Shown in pieces: positions 15,943 to 23,223 of a stretch of 46,435 nucleotides of DNA. Made by a program: the position numbers and the translations under genes. The stretch's first letter is position 1, and each line of letters starts with the position of its first letter. The stretch comes from Gemmatimonadota bacterium. GTDB lineage: Bacteria > Gemmatimonadota > Gemmatimonadetes > Longimicrobiales > Gaopeijiaceae. Where the stretch lies: NCBI GenBank assembly GCA_022823225.1, contig JAJDXM010000004.1, positions 1-46,435 on the forward strand, given 5' to 3'. Under the pieces are notes generated by a model. It did not search any database and was not told the origin of the DNA. It saw only the letters and a list, made by a program, of their open reading frames with translations.

Positions 15943-16125
15943 TCACGATCGCAGCCGGATCACCCTGGGCGTCTCCCGGTCGTCGAAGTGGCACAGTACG
16001 GCGTCCCTGACCATGTCCTTCAGGTCGTCCCAGTCATCGCCCTGAGTGAAGACGCTGTGGCCCAGCGCCCTGGCGTCGTAGCCGCCTTCGGGAGCTTCTG
16101 TCACTTCAAAGATGATCTCGCGCAT
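15943..16125 (-). CDS. HicB-like antitoxin (orphan)
   Basis: A 60-aa protein of the HicB-like beta-alpha fold: MREIIFEVTEAPEGGYDARALGHSVFTQG, then a helix (WDDLKDMVRDAVLCHF). Proteins of this kind are often mislabelled as a dehydrogenase subunit. ATG 16125 is preferred because AGGAG sits eight bases upstream; the longer frame starting at 16194 overlaps a palindrome. No HicA toxin follows. Instead a short frame overlapping its stop (15881-15946, minus strand) encodes DVARHLGVPKSAVRERLFG, which looks like an HTH fragment, so the partner gene may have decayed or been replaced. The palindrome at 16184-16218 could be its operator. Confidence 0.65.
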   Translation of the reverse strand: MREIIFEVTEAPEGGYDARALGHSVFTQGDDWDDLKDMVRDAVLCHFDDRETPRVIRLRS

Positions 16126-16183
16126 CTGGTCGCTCCTGGTCAGTTGTCGCGCCTTGTCGATCATGCGTGCGCAACAAAGCGAG

Positions 16184-16218
16184 TTGTCGCTCACTTATGA
16201 CTGAAATGTGAGCGACAA
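16184..16218. promoter_or_regulatory. Perfect 11-bp inverted repeat upstream of the HicB-like gene
   Basis: TTGTCGCTCAC (16184-16194) and GTGAGCGACAA (16208-16218) are exact inverted repeats separated by 13 bases. They lie about 60 bp upstream of the HicB-like start. Antitoxins of this type usually bind palindromes in their own promoters, so this is a likely autoregulatory operator. A rho-independent terminator is less likely because no T tract follows on either strand. Confidence 0.6.
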
Positions 16219-16383
16219 TCGGCCGGACTGCTCATCGGCGCGGGCGGGAGGTGAATCGCCCGGCTCTCGGGTCACCACCGCTGCGGGCCCAGTGTGCAAC
16301 CATTCGGCCACCCGCTGTGTCTGGGCCGGAGACGGTCGAGACCCCCTCGACAAGGAAGAGCACCTGTTCCCCGGGAGGATTCC

Positions 16384-17082
16384 GTGAGTGCGAGTACCGA
16401 GAGACTGACACGTTCGATTCGTTGGCTGCAGGTGTACGCCGCACTGATGACGGTTGCGCTCGTCGCGTCGTTCATGAGGGGCGGGACGGGGTCGGACGGA
16501 GTGCTGCGCGCACGGGGGCTGGTCATCGAGGACGAGGCGGGACGTGAACGCATCCTGCTCGGCGCGCCGGTTCCCGACGCGGCCAACCGCGTTCGCACCG
16601 ATACTGCTCGACTGCGCGAGCTGTGGGGGCCGGAGCATCCGGACATAGAGGCGTACATGGACTCCTACCAAGACTATAACCATGGGGCTAACGGGCTGGT
16701 GATCCTCAACGAGGACGGTTTTGACCGGCTGATCCTCGGTGAAGATGGCCCCGATCCGCACACGGGCAGACGAATCGCGCCCGTTACGGGTCTGTTGGTC
16801 CATGATCACAGCGGCTTCGAACGGGGTGGCTTTGGCGTGTTTCCCGCCGAGAACGGCGATCTTGTGGCTTTGGGCCTCGATACGAGTCGCGGCGAAGCTC
16901 TTTCCCTGATCGCGTACAACGAGGGCATGATCGGTGTCTACCTGAACCACGGGGGAGACTACATGTTTCTCGGCAAGGGTCCCGAGGGCACCATGCCGTA
17001 CCACGACGAGCCGTTTCTTGGTCTGACATTCTGGCGGGGTGGAGAGATCGTCCACAACCTGAATGTCGAAGAGGGCAACTGA
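16384..17082 (+). CDS. Membrane-anchored protein of unknown function
   Basis: A 232-aa protein with one N-terminal membrane segment (~13-31, WLQVYAALMTVALVASF) and a beta-rich outer part. The outer part repeats a motif of the type GLVI.DE.G.ERILLG (~45-60; again at ~103-120, GLVILNEDGFDRLILGEDG; and ~135-150, GLLVHDHSGFERGGFG), suggesting three or more beta-blade-like units. GTG 16384 is chosen because GGGAGGA lies about seven bases upstream; the longer frame to 16294 has no site. I do not recognise a family. It lies alone between HicB-like and lipoprotein genes, on the opposite strand to both. Confidence 0.7.
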   Translation: MSASTERLTRSIRWLQVYAALMTVALVASFMRGGTGSDGVLRARGLVIEDEAGRERILLGAPVPDAANRVRTDTARLRELWGPEHPDIEAYMDSYQDYNHGANGLVILNEDGFDRLILGEDGPDPHTGRRIAPVTGLLVHDHSGFERGGFGVFPAENGDLVALGLDTSRGEALSLIAYNEGMIGVYLNHGGDYMFLGKGPEGTMPYHDEPFLGLTFWRGGEIVHNLNVEEGN

Positions 17083-17119
17083 CGCCGCCCGCTTCACGGC
17101 GAGACCGGAGTCCACCCCA

Positions 17120-17626
17120 TCACCGCCGGCCTCTCGCGTGATCCCCGTGGTCCCGCAGCTGCGCGTCGAACCAGTCATGGATCGCCGATACAAGCGCCGG
17201 CTCCTCGGCCCTGTACGTAATCCGGGCACCGAGTTCGATCTCTCCGTATTCGATCGCAAGTCCCTCATGCCCCATGACCAGCTCGTGGAGCCCGGCCATG
17301 TCCTCGCCGTGGATCATTGCGGGGTCGTGGAAGTCGCCCCTCGCAAAGCGCTCGGCCTCCTCTTCGAGGTGCTCCCGGATGAGCGCCACCTGATGCGGAT
17401 CCACGGAGTCCGCCACGACCTCCTGAATGCCGCCGTACTCCGTCTTCTCGAAGAAATGGGTGGTCGCGTCGAGATCGAAGGGCATCACCTGCGCACCCGC
17501 GGCCGCCACTTCGGCCTGGTGCTCCGCATCGGCCGGGTGCTCCGCCACCTCGGACGATTGATCAGCCTCCGCGCATCCCAGAACGGCCAGAGCGCCGAGG
17601 GCCAGGATTCTCCTTGTCGGAATCAT
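17120..17626 (-). CDS. Small exported lipoprotein-like protein of unknown function
   Basis: A 168-aa protein. It begins MIPTRRILALGALAVLGCAEAD: a short signal peptide with a lipobox-like LGC ending in Cys18, so it is probably a lipoprotein. After an acidic linker, the conserved-looking part (PFDLDATTHFFEKTEYGGIQEVVADS...HLEEEAERFARGDFHDPAMIHGEDMAGLHEL) is rich in His, Glu and Asp and may bind metal. I recall homologues with this segment that carry a mistaken aspartate carbamoyltransferase label; nothing here supports that enzyme. It is convergent with the preceding gene (37 bp between stops). Confidence 0.65.
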   Translation of the reverse strand: MIPTRRILALGALAVLGCAEADQSSEVAEHPADAEHQAEVAAAGAQVMPFDLDATTHFFEKTEYGGIQEVVADSVDPHQVALIREHLEEEAERFARGDFHDPAMIHGEDMAGLHELVMGHEGLAIEYGEIELGARITYRAEEPALVSAIHDWFDAQLRDHGDHARGRR

Positions 17627-17653
17627 CGGTCGACTCGCTCCGGGCCGAGGCCC

Positions 17654-17690
17654 GGCTTGATTGGTCAATTGCAGCTTACGTATTCTACCC
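17654..17690. repeat. Degenerate palindromic element, copy A'
   Basis: The segment contains GGTCAATTGCAGCTTACGTATTC, here split as GGTCAATTGCAG and CTTACGTATTC, which follows the GTCAAC-GCAG-TTTACATTAT order of the element at 18230 with several changes. It is upstream of the minus-strand lipoprotein gene (start 17626) and 28 bp left of a better conserved copy. Confidence 0.4.
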
Positions 17691-17717
17691 GGAGCCGCCC
17701 GCCGACGGCGCTGAGAG

Positions 17718-17755
17718 CCAAGCTTACATAATGTAAACCCGGCTTGACAACCGAC
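17718..17755. repeat. Palindromic intergenic element, copy A
   Basis: TTACATAATGTAA (17724-17736) is a perfect palindrome with a one-base centre. The right flank has GGCTTGACAACCG, which resembles the reverse complement of the GTCAACC flank of copy B. It is next to the left edge of a decayed Rpn-family gene, with copy B at the other edge, so the two bracket the relic. Confidence 0.55.
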
Positions 17756-17789
17756 CGGGCTCTCACCGGTGTCCAGGACAAGCGCGACA

Positions 17790-18228
17790 GGCCAGGCCGC
17801 CGTCCACGTCCCCGAAATATCCCCCTCTACAATGGCCGCCCCCGCTGGACCGCCCCGGCGAACGTCTTCGACCTGATCGAGCCGGTGGGCGGGTGGCTCG
17901 CCGCGCGTCAGCCGAAGCTGCTGCACCATGTGCTTGACCTGCGGGCGCTCGCAAGCCAACCTCCGATAACGGACGAGCCGTGAAGTCGCTGAAGGAGGCG
18001 GGAATGATCTACGCGGGCGTGGAAGAGCAGAAGGAGCAGGCGCACTTGGAGGGCGGCGTGAGGGTGGTTCGCCGGCTGGCCAGGCTGAAGTTCGGAGCGG
18101 AGACGGCCGAGCGCCTGTCACGGTTGCTGGAGGGGGTCGCCGACCCGGAGGCAATCGCCCGCATCGGAGACGGCGTCATCGAATGCGAGACGGGTGCTGA
18201 GCTGCTGGCGCTTGCGGAGAAGAGTTGA
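17790..18228 (+). pseudogene. Decayed Rpn-family (YhgA-like) nuclease gene
   Basis: Two pieces match the intact gene at 18869-19864. The first (17790-17983) encodes LYNGRPRWTAPANVFDLIEP...HHVLDLRALASQPP and corresponds to the middle of that protein. The second (17980-18228) encodes KSLKEAGMIYAGVEEQKEQ and the C-terminal end ARLKFGAETAERLSRLLEG...ECETGAELLAL. The N-terminal nuclease half is gone, about 65 residues are deleted between the pieces, and the two pieces are in different frames. A GTG at 17980 could still express an 82-aa C-terminal fragment, which may be why that part remains intact. Confidence 0.8.
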
Positions 18229-18229
18229 A

Positions 18230-18269
18230 GCGTCAACCGCAGTTTACATTATGTAAAGCCAACTTTACA
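18230..18269. repeat. Palindromic intergenic element, copy B
   Basis: The core TTTACATTATGTAAA (18243-18257) is a perfect 15-bp palindrome. GTCAACCGCAG precedes it and CCAACTTTACA follows. It begins right after the stop of the Rpn relic and ends 17 bp before the ATG of the next gene. It matches copy C in the GTCAAC-GCAGTTT and ATGTAAAGC segments. Confidence 0.65.
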
Positions 18270-18285
18270 ACACGGACACAACGCG

Positions 18286-18531
18286 ATGACTCAAGACTCC
18301 AGATTCAGCTTCCTTGCGGTCCTCTGGTCCGGGGCCAAGGTGCTTGCGGTCACGGCCGTCATCTGCTGCGCCGTGTATGCCGCCGTATACTTCTCCCCGC
18401 TCGATCACACGCCGATCGGACCCAAGGCCGCCATTACCGGGATCGTCTTCGGGCTGATGGGGGCTGCCTACTGGTGGGCCCGGTACTTCCCGACCTTCAA
18501 GGAGCAGGCAGAGAGGGCTCGCAAGACGTAG
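18286..18531 (+). CDS. Small two-span membrane protein
   Basis: An 81-aa protein with two hydrophobic stretches (about 15-36 and 47-66) and a charged C-terminus (FKEQAERARKT). No family recognised. The start ATG 18286 lies 17 bp after palindromic element B, leaving little room for a separate promoter and ribosome-binding site; ACACGG is the nearest purine-rich stretch and is weak. The stop abuts the left edge of a decayed cupin gene, so this gene may have arrived by the same recombination. Confidence 0.55.
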   Translation: MTQDSRFSFLAVLWSGAKVLAVTAVICCAVYAAVYFSPLDHTPIGPKAAITGIVFGLMGAAYWWARYFPTFKEQAERARKT

Positions 18532-18534
18532 CCC

Positions 18535-18715
18535 ATCCTGAACGTGCTCGAAGGCAGCCTCCGCTTCGTGAACCTCGACACCGGCGAGGAGCCGCCTGAT
18601 CTCGGCCCCGGACCTCGTCACGATCCATCCCGGCCTTCCTCACAGGGTGGCCATCGAGGGCCGGATGCGCTGCCGGATCGACTTCTACCGGGAGCCGCCC
18701 GGCCATCCGGTCTGA
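18535..18715 (+). pseudogene. Decayed DUF1971 (YeaR/TehB-like cupin) gene
   Basis: The sequence after the previous stop reads ILNVLEGSLRFVNLDTGEE in one frame and then, after a one-base shift, LISAPDLVTIHPGLPHRVAIEG and RMRCRIDFYREPPGHPV to a stop at 18713-18715. VLEG-LRF, PHRV and FYRE in this order are hallmarks of the small DUF1971 family. The 5' third is missing, where the gene is joined to the membrane-protein stop. It cannot give a complete product. The rest of the gap to 18868 holds nothing I can recognise. Confidence 0.6.
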
Positions 18716-18868
18716 GCGACTTCCTCCCGGCGCCCGCAAAATTAGTCCCATCCCGCCATTCCAGCGCCCCCGCCCCACCGCGAACTTCCCCGGCAACCCA
18801 CTGGCCGCAGGAACCGCCGAGAGCCGGAACCACCCGCCCGGCGCCACGGCCACAGCCGGAAGTTCTCC

Positions 18869-19864
18869 TTGTCTCGCAGGCACGACCAGTCCTACAAGCT
18901 CCTGTTCTCACTGCCGCTGGCCATCGAGCATATGATCCGCGGGTTCGTCAACTACCGCCTCGCCGACGAGCTGGACTTCGCGAGAGCGGAGAGTCTGGCC
19001 ACTGAACGCAGCACTTCCGGCCGGGTCCGGTTCCAGGCCGACATGCTGTGGAAGGTCCACTTCCGCGGAAGCTCGCGGCATCTGCTCCTGCAACTCGAGT
19101 TCCAGTCGGCCCCCGAGCGCTACATGGCGGTGCGCGCCCTGTGCTACGTCGCCCTGCACTACCATGGCCTCATCGCCACGAAAGAGCGCCGCGCGGAGCT
19201 GGCCCCCGGAGGACGGCTACCGCCGGTGCTTGCGGTCACCGTCTACAACGGCCGGCGACGCTGGACCGCCCGGGGCAACGTCTTCGACCTGATCGAGCCG
19301 GTTCGCGGGTGGCTTGCCGAGCGCCAGCCCCGGCTGCCGCACCAGGTGCTTGACCTGAGGACGCTCGCGCGCCAACCTCCGATGGCGGGCGCGCCGAACG
19401 TGGTGGCGTGGATCGCCAGCATGGAGCTCGACCCCTCGGTCGGGAACGTCACGAGGGTCGTGCGCGAGGTGCTCGCGGTGTACCGAGGATCCGAACACGC
19501 GCGGCTCCGCGAGGCGTTCCGGGAATGGGTGCTGGGAGCGGCCGAATCGTGGGGGATCGAAGATGAAGTGCTGGAAGAGGTGAAGTCGCTGAAGGAGGCT
19601 GGGATGATCTACGCAGGTGTGGAGGAGCAGAAGGAGCGGGCGCACCGGGAGGGGCTTGGCCGGGGGCGAAGAGAGGGTCGCGCCGAGGGGCGGGCCACCC
19701 TGGTCTGCCGCCAGGCGAGGCTGAAGTTCGGCGGGCCGACGGCCGAGCGGCTGTCCAGGCTGCTGGACGACATCACGGACCCGGAAGCAATCGCCCGAAT
19801 CGGTGATCAGATCATCGAATGCGAGTCGGGGGAGGAGTTGCTGGCGCGGGCCGGGCAGGGCTGA
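18869..19864 (+). CDS. Rpn family recombination-promoting nuclease / YhgA-like (PD-(D/E)xK)
   Basis: A 331-aa protein of the Rpn/YhgA transposase-like family. The start HDQSYKLLFSLPLAIEHMIRGFV and the core FQADMLWKVHF...LLLQLEFQSAPERYMAVR (~50-85) with D-x(n)-QxEFQ are the PD-(D/E)xK nuclease centre. VLAVTVYNG (~123), the LIEPVRGW region, and a helical tail KSLKEAGMIYAGVEEQ (~235-250) followed by a Gly-Arg-Glu repeat (~260-275) complete the family layout. Rpn proteins cleave DNA, promote recombination and have been linked to phage defence. TTG 18869 is the only usable start before the motif and has no clear ribosome-binding site, so expression may be weak. A decayed relative lies 640 bp upstream. 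Confidence 0.85.
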   Translation: MSRRHDQSYKLLFSLPLAIEHMIRGFVNYRLADELDFARAESLATERSTSGRVRFQADMLWKVHFRGSSRHLLLQLEFQSAPERYMAVRALCYVALHYHGLIATKERRAELAPGGRLPPVLAVTVYNGRRRWTARGNVFDLIEPVRGWLAERQPRLPHQVLDLRTLARQPPMAGAPNVVAWIASMELDPSVGNVTRVVREVLAVYRGSEHARLREAFREWVLGAAESWGIEDEVLEEVKSLKEAGMIYAGVEEQKERAHREGLGRGRREGRAEGRATLVCRQARLKFGGPTAERLSRLLDDITDPEAIARIGDQIIECESGEELLARAGQG

Positions 19865-19890
19865 CCCCGCAACTACGCCGGAGACCGGGT

Positions 19891-20334
19891 CTACGGCCCG
19901 TCCTGCGGGCAGGTGCCGAACATGTCGGGCGTGGGGAATGTATCGGTCACCACGCCGGCGTCATGGAGGGCTTCGCGCAGCTTCATCACCGCCGCATCAT
20001 GCCGGTCACTGGCCAGGACCTGATCGCTGAACACTCCTTTGGCGAGTTCTTCTGTGGACGAGATGCCGCCGAACCAGCCTTCCTCGTAGTCGGATGACAG
20101 GCCCTCCTCTTCGGGATCGATACCGCCGCGCCTGGACATGCCAAGCACCATGGTCGTGAACTCTCCGGAACCGTAGTTGATCGAGCGCTCAAGTTCGTAC
20201 CAGCAACCGAGGTACTCGACGTACGCCTCCATGACATTCGGTTGCCACGCGGGCTCGGCGTCTTCCGGAGCGCAGGCGCCGACGACCATTGCCAAGATTG
20301 CGGCTCCGAGCATCCTGCCGGCAGTCGGACTCAT
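19891..20334 (-). CDS. Lipoprotein of unknown function
   Basis: A 147-aa protein. MSPTAGRMLGAAILAMVVGACAPED is a signal peptide with lipobox VGAC (Cys21), so it is probably a lipoprotein. The rest has WYELERSINYGSGEFTTMVLGM and a few Asp/Glu-rich stretches; I know no family for it. ATG 20334 is chosen over the longer frame to 20373 because GGAGAG and AAGGGA precede it and the signal peptide begins there. It is convergent with the Rpn gene, with 26 bp between the stops. Confidence 0.6.
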   Translation of the reverse strand: MSPTAGRMLGAAILAMVVGACAPEDAEPAWQPNVMEAYVEYLGCWYELERSINYGSGEFTTMVLGMSRRGGIDPEEEGLSSDYEEGWFGGISSTEELAKGVFSDQVLASDRHDAAVMKLREALHDAGVVTDTFPTPDMFGTCPQDGP

Positions 20335-20440
20335 GGTTCCCTTTCTCTCCACCAGCGAACGCCTTGTCCTCATCCCACCAAGATACGGTCTGACGCCCCT
20401 CGTGACACGTCATCCTGCCCCACTTGACCGGGCCCCACCG

Positions 20441-20881
20441 CTATATCGACCGACCCCCCAGGCGGAATCGGAAACCCTTGGACGGCTTCGACGCTTCCTC
20501 CTCCTCGGCGGCGTCATCGGGCTCGCCGACCTTCACCTTGCCGGACATCGCCTCGACGGCTTCGGCGACCGACTCGTGGACCGGGATGATCTTGTTGAAG
20601 CCGCTGAGCCTGACAACGCTCTCGATCCCCGCCTGGAGCCTGCACAGGCCCAACGCCTTGCCCGGCCCACGGAACACCCGGGTCATATCGAGAATGACGC
20701 GAAGACCCGCGCTGCCCATATACGTCAACTGGCCGCAATCCAGAACGAGAGCCCGTTCGCCCTCCGGAATCCCTTCCTTCAGAGCGTCGTGGAAGTCCGC
20801 GCTGTTTCCGCTGTCAACACGACCGGACACCGACGCGACGAGCACTCCGGCATCCCGGCTCCAGCTCACTTGCACATCCAT
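20441..20881 (-). CDS. STAS-domain anti-sigma-factor antagonist-like protein
   Basis: A 146-aa protein. Residues ~3-105 are a STAS domain: MDVQVSWSRDAGVLVASVSGRVD at the start, VLDCGQLTYMGSAGLRVIL (~46-64) with Ser57 at the place phosphorylated in SpoIIAA/RsbV, and the LCRLQAGIESVVRLSGF segment (~83-99). It ends with an acidic-basic tail (EPDDAAEEEEASKPSKGFRFRLG) that is unusual for SpoIIAA. It should be part of partner-switching control of a sigma factor or of a response, but no anti-sigma kinase is nearby. ATG 20881 puts the STAS strand first; the longer frame to 21352 has no supporting features. Confidence 0.85.
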   Translation of the reverse strand: MDVQVSWSRDAGVLVASVSGRVDSGNSADFHDALKEGIPEGERALVLDCGQLTYMGSAGLRVILDMTRVFRGPGKALGLCRLQAGIESVVRLSGFNKIIPVHESVAEAVEAMSGKVKVGEPDDAAEEEEASKPSKGFRFRLGGRSI

Positions 20882-21097
20882 GGTCTTCCCGTCTCCCTCG
20901 AGTGCCTGCGCTCTTCGTCCGGGCTTTGAGTCTACGGCTCGGCGAATCCGTGTCAAGCAGGACGGGCATGCGCCGGGTCGCGCTGGTCGGCCCCAATTGA
21001 AGAATCCCTGCCGCTCAAGCGTATTCCAGGGATAGACCCGATTCAAACGGGCCGTCGCCAACGCCGCACGCCCGAACAGGAGACACGGAGGACCCGG

Positions 21098-21478
21098 ATG
21101 ACCGACTCCACCGACCCGATCGACGCTGCCGACGCCGGCGAAGAAGCCGACGCCACCGACGACACATGCGCTCCCGACGACACCTGCGCCGACGCCACCG
21201 CCGACACCGACACCGACGCCCAAAGGGAGTTCAAGAAGAACGCCCGCGACGCCTTGCGCAAGTTCCTCAAGTCCATGACAAAGCGCCGCGGAGGCGCGGA
21301 CTTCTGCTCGCTCCTCGTCCTGCTGTTCATCGGGCTGAAGCTGACCGGTCACATCGACTGGTCGTGGGTCTGGGTGCTTTCGCCCTTCTGGATCAGGGCC
21401 GCGTTCAGGCTATCGATGGCCGCGCTGGTCATCACCCTGATGAAGAAGCTGGGGTGGAAACCCTCCGGGAAGACCTGA
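21098..21478 (+). CDS. Acidic-leader small membrane protein (Tmemb_185A-like)
   Basis: A 126-aa protein. Residues 1-42 are very rich in Asp, Ala and Thr; ~43-66 are basic (REFKKNARDALRKFLKSMTKRR); then two membrane segments (~70-84 and ~88-115). FCSLLVLLFIGLKLTGHIDWSWVWVLSPFWI matches small transmembrane Fragile-X-F (Tmemb_185A-type) proteins common in phages and bacteria. The function is unknown. GGAG is at the proper distance before ATG 21098. A terminator-like hairpin follows at 21492-21510. Confidence 0.65.
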   Translation: MTDSTDPIDAADAGEEADATDDTCAPDDTCADATADTDTDAQREFKKNARDALRKFLKSMTKRRGGADFCSLLVLLFIGLKLTGHIDWSWVWVLSPFWIRAAFRLSMAALVITLMKKLGWKPSGKT

Positions 21479-21491
21479 AAAGTCCCCGAAT

Positions 21492-21510
21492 AGGGGTCCG
21501 TGGGACCCCT
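21492..21510. terminator. Hairpin between convergent genes
   Basis: AGGGGTCC (21492-21499) pairs perfectly with GGACCCCT (21503-21510) around a three-base loop. It lies between the stops of the small membrane protein gene (21478, plus) and the multicopper oxidase gene (21532, minus). TTT follows on the plus strand. A second, seven-base repeat (GACCGGC/GCCGGTC) comes right after it. Confidence 0.55.
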
Positions 21511-21531
21511 TTGGACCGGCCATCCAGCCGG

Positions 21532-23223
21532 TCAGTTCTCCACCGTGAAGTGGAACATCATCCCCGCGCTGAGGTGCTCGGCAATGTGACAGTGGAGCAT
21601 CCAGTCGCCCGGATTCGACATCTCGACCAGGATGTCCATCGTTGAGCCGACCGGCACGATCGCCGTGTCCTTCCAGACGAGGTTGTCGTTGGGCATGTCG
21701 TCGCGCGCGAGCACGACGAAGCGCTGGCCGTGCACGTGGATGGGGTGGTTCATGGGGTGGAACGAGTCGGGCGAGTTGAAGACGCGGATCTTGACGAGGT
21801 CGCCGCGCTCGAAGGTCCAGTGGATGTCCTCGTTTTCGCGGCCTGTGCCGGCGTCGCGGAGGATCCAGGTGACCTGGGTGCCCGCCGACAGCCAGTTCAT
21901 CATCGGCATCGCGTCGTTCCACTCGATGGGGGGGATGTAGAGCGTGTCGATCTCCATGGAGCGGACGATCGGGAGCGGGAGGCCCTGGACGCGGACGGTG
22001 GCCTCGACGCGAAAGTCGGGGGGGCGGCCGAGGTGGGCGCGCAGCGCGGCGGTCTCGGCCACGACCGCTTCGTGGGTGCGCAGGGTGGCGTGGGCGCGGG
22101 TGACTTCGTCGTCGACGGGCGGCCCGGCGACGGTGACGAGCGCCAACGTGTCCACATGCGGGTAGAACTCGCCCCGGAAGTGGTTGATGGCCTGGATCGT
22201 GTTGGCGATCGCCACCTCGCCGGCCTCCGGGAAGACCACGTCGACGATGTACCGCTCCGCCGGCGCGATCACCACGCTCTGCACCCACATCTCGCGCTCG
22301 AAGCGGCCCACGTCGGACGCGACCAGCTTCACCCGCGCGTTGCCGAAGGTGACGTTGTAGGTGCGGGTGTTGGCGACGTTGGTGAGCAGGAAGCGGATGA
22401 CCTCGCCGGGGGCGGCGGCGAGCGTGTGTCCCGTCACGCCGTTGACGAGCATGACGTTGCCGAAGCGCCCCATCAGCGCGTGGGTGGGCGCCTCCCTCCC
22501 CCACGGGATGAAGCCCTGGTCGTCCATGAGGATGTCGTCCAGGACGAGGAGTTCCTCGCGGTGGGCGGGGCCATGGTATTCCGGGTCGGGCGAGGTGACG
22601 CGCAGGTTGCCGTAGAGGCCAAGGTCCTGCTGCACGTCCTCGCGGATGTGCGGGTGGTACCAGAACATGCCCGCGTCGGGGACGCGGAGCTCGTAGGTGA
22701 AGGATTCGCCGACTTCGATCGGGTCCTGGGTCAGGCCCGGCACGCCGTCGAAGCGGTTTTCGAGGCGGAGGCCGTGCCAGTGAACGGTGGTGGGGCTCTC
22801 GATCCGGTTGGTGACGCGCACCACGACAGTCGAGCCCTGCGGCGCCTGAATGAGCGGACCGGGATACTGGCCGTTGTAGCCGTACATGGCCGCCATGTGC
22901 CCGTTCAGCGTGCGCCGCACGATCGAGACCTCGATGTCGAGGGTGTCGCCGGGCGCGAGGTGCACGACTTCACTCGGCCGCGCCTCGGATAGCGTCATCA
23001 CGTCGATCCCCATCGCCGCCAGGAAGGGCTCGACCGGGGGCAGCGCCATCTCCAGCCCGGGGATCATCGGCATGTTGGGGTCCATCGGCGGCATGCGCCA
23101 GCCGCCCGCCATTTCGCCCATCATGTGGGCAGCGTGGTCCATCTCCTGGGCGACCGCGGGGGTGGCCGCGGCGAGGAAAGCAGCAATGGCCGGCAGGACA
23201 GTCCGGCGCGTCAACCTACTCAT
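21532..23223 (-). CDS. Multicopper oxidase (CueO/laccase-like), exported
   Basis: A 563-aa protein. A Tat-like N-terminus (LTRRTVLPAIAAFLAAATPAVA) precedes a Met-rich stretch (HMMGEMAGGWRMPPMDPNMPMIP, ~30-52). The four copper motifs are present: HWHG (~147), HPHI (~188), HPIHVHGQ (~485) and HCHIAEH (~540). The enzyme oxidises substrates, probably Cu(I) or phenolic compounds, in the periplasm with reduction of oxygen. Overlaps the preceding gene by 8 nt. ATG 23223 is used because the signal peptide begins there; a start at 23253 is possible. It ends the minus-strand run that begins at hipB. Confidence 0.92.
   Translation of the reverse strand: MSRLTRRTVLPAIAAFLAAATPAVAQEMDHAAHMMGEMAGGWRMPPMDPNMPMIPGLEMALPPVEPFLAAMGIDVMTLSEARPSEVVHLAPGDTLDIEVSIVRRTLNGHMAAMYGYNGQYPGPLIQAPQGSTVVVRVTNRIESPTTVHWHGLRLENRFDGVPGLTQDPIEVGESFTYELRVPDAGMFWYHPHIREDVQQDLGLYGNLRVTSPDPEYHGPAHREELLVLDDILMDDQGFIPWGREAPTHALMGRFGNVMLVNGVTGHTLAAAPGEVIRFLLTNVANTRTYNVTFGNARVKLVASDVGRFEREMWVQSVVIAPAERYIVDVVFPEAGEVAIANTIQAINHFRGEFYPHVDTLALVTVAGPPVDDEVTRAHATLRTHEAVVAETAALRAHLGRPPDFRVEATVRVQGLPLPIVRSMEIDTLYIPPIEWNDAMPMMNWLSAGTQVTWILRDAGTGRENEDIHWTFERGDLVKIRVFNSPDSFHPMNHPIHVHGQRFVVLARDDMPNDNLVWKDTAIVPVGSTMDILVEMSNPGDWMLHCHIAEHLSAGMMFHFTVEN

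Noticed and set aside
15881-15946. Short HTH-like frame after the HicB-like gene as a separate gene
   Set aside because: Only 21 codons with a stop; it is recorded as a possible remnant under the HicB-like gene and findings, not as a gene.
17063-17731. Plus-strand 222-aa frame over the lipoprotein gene
   Set aside because: The minus-strand frame has a signal peptide and conserved segment; the plus frame has neither.
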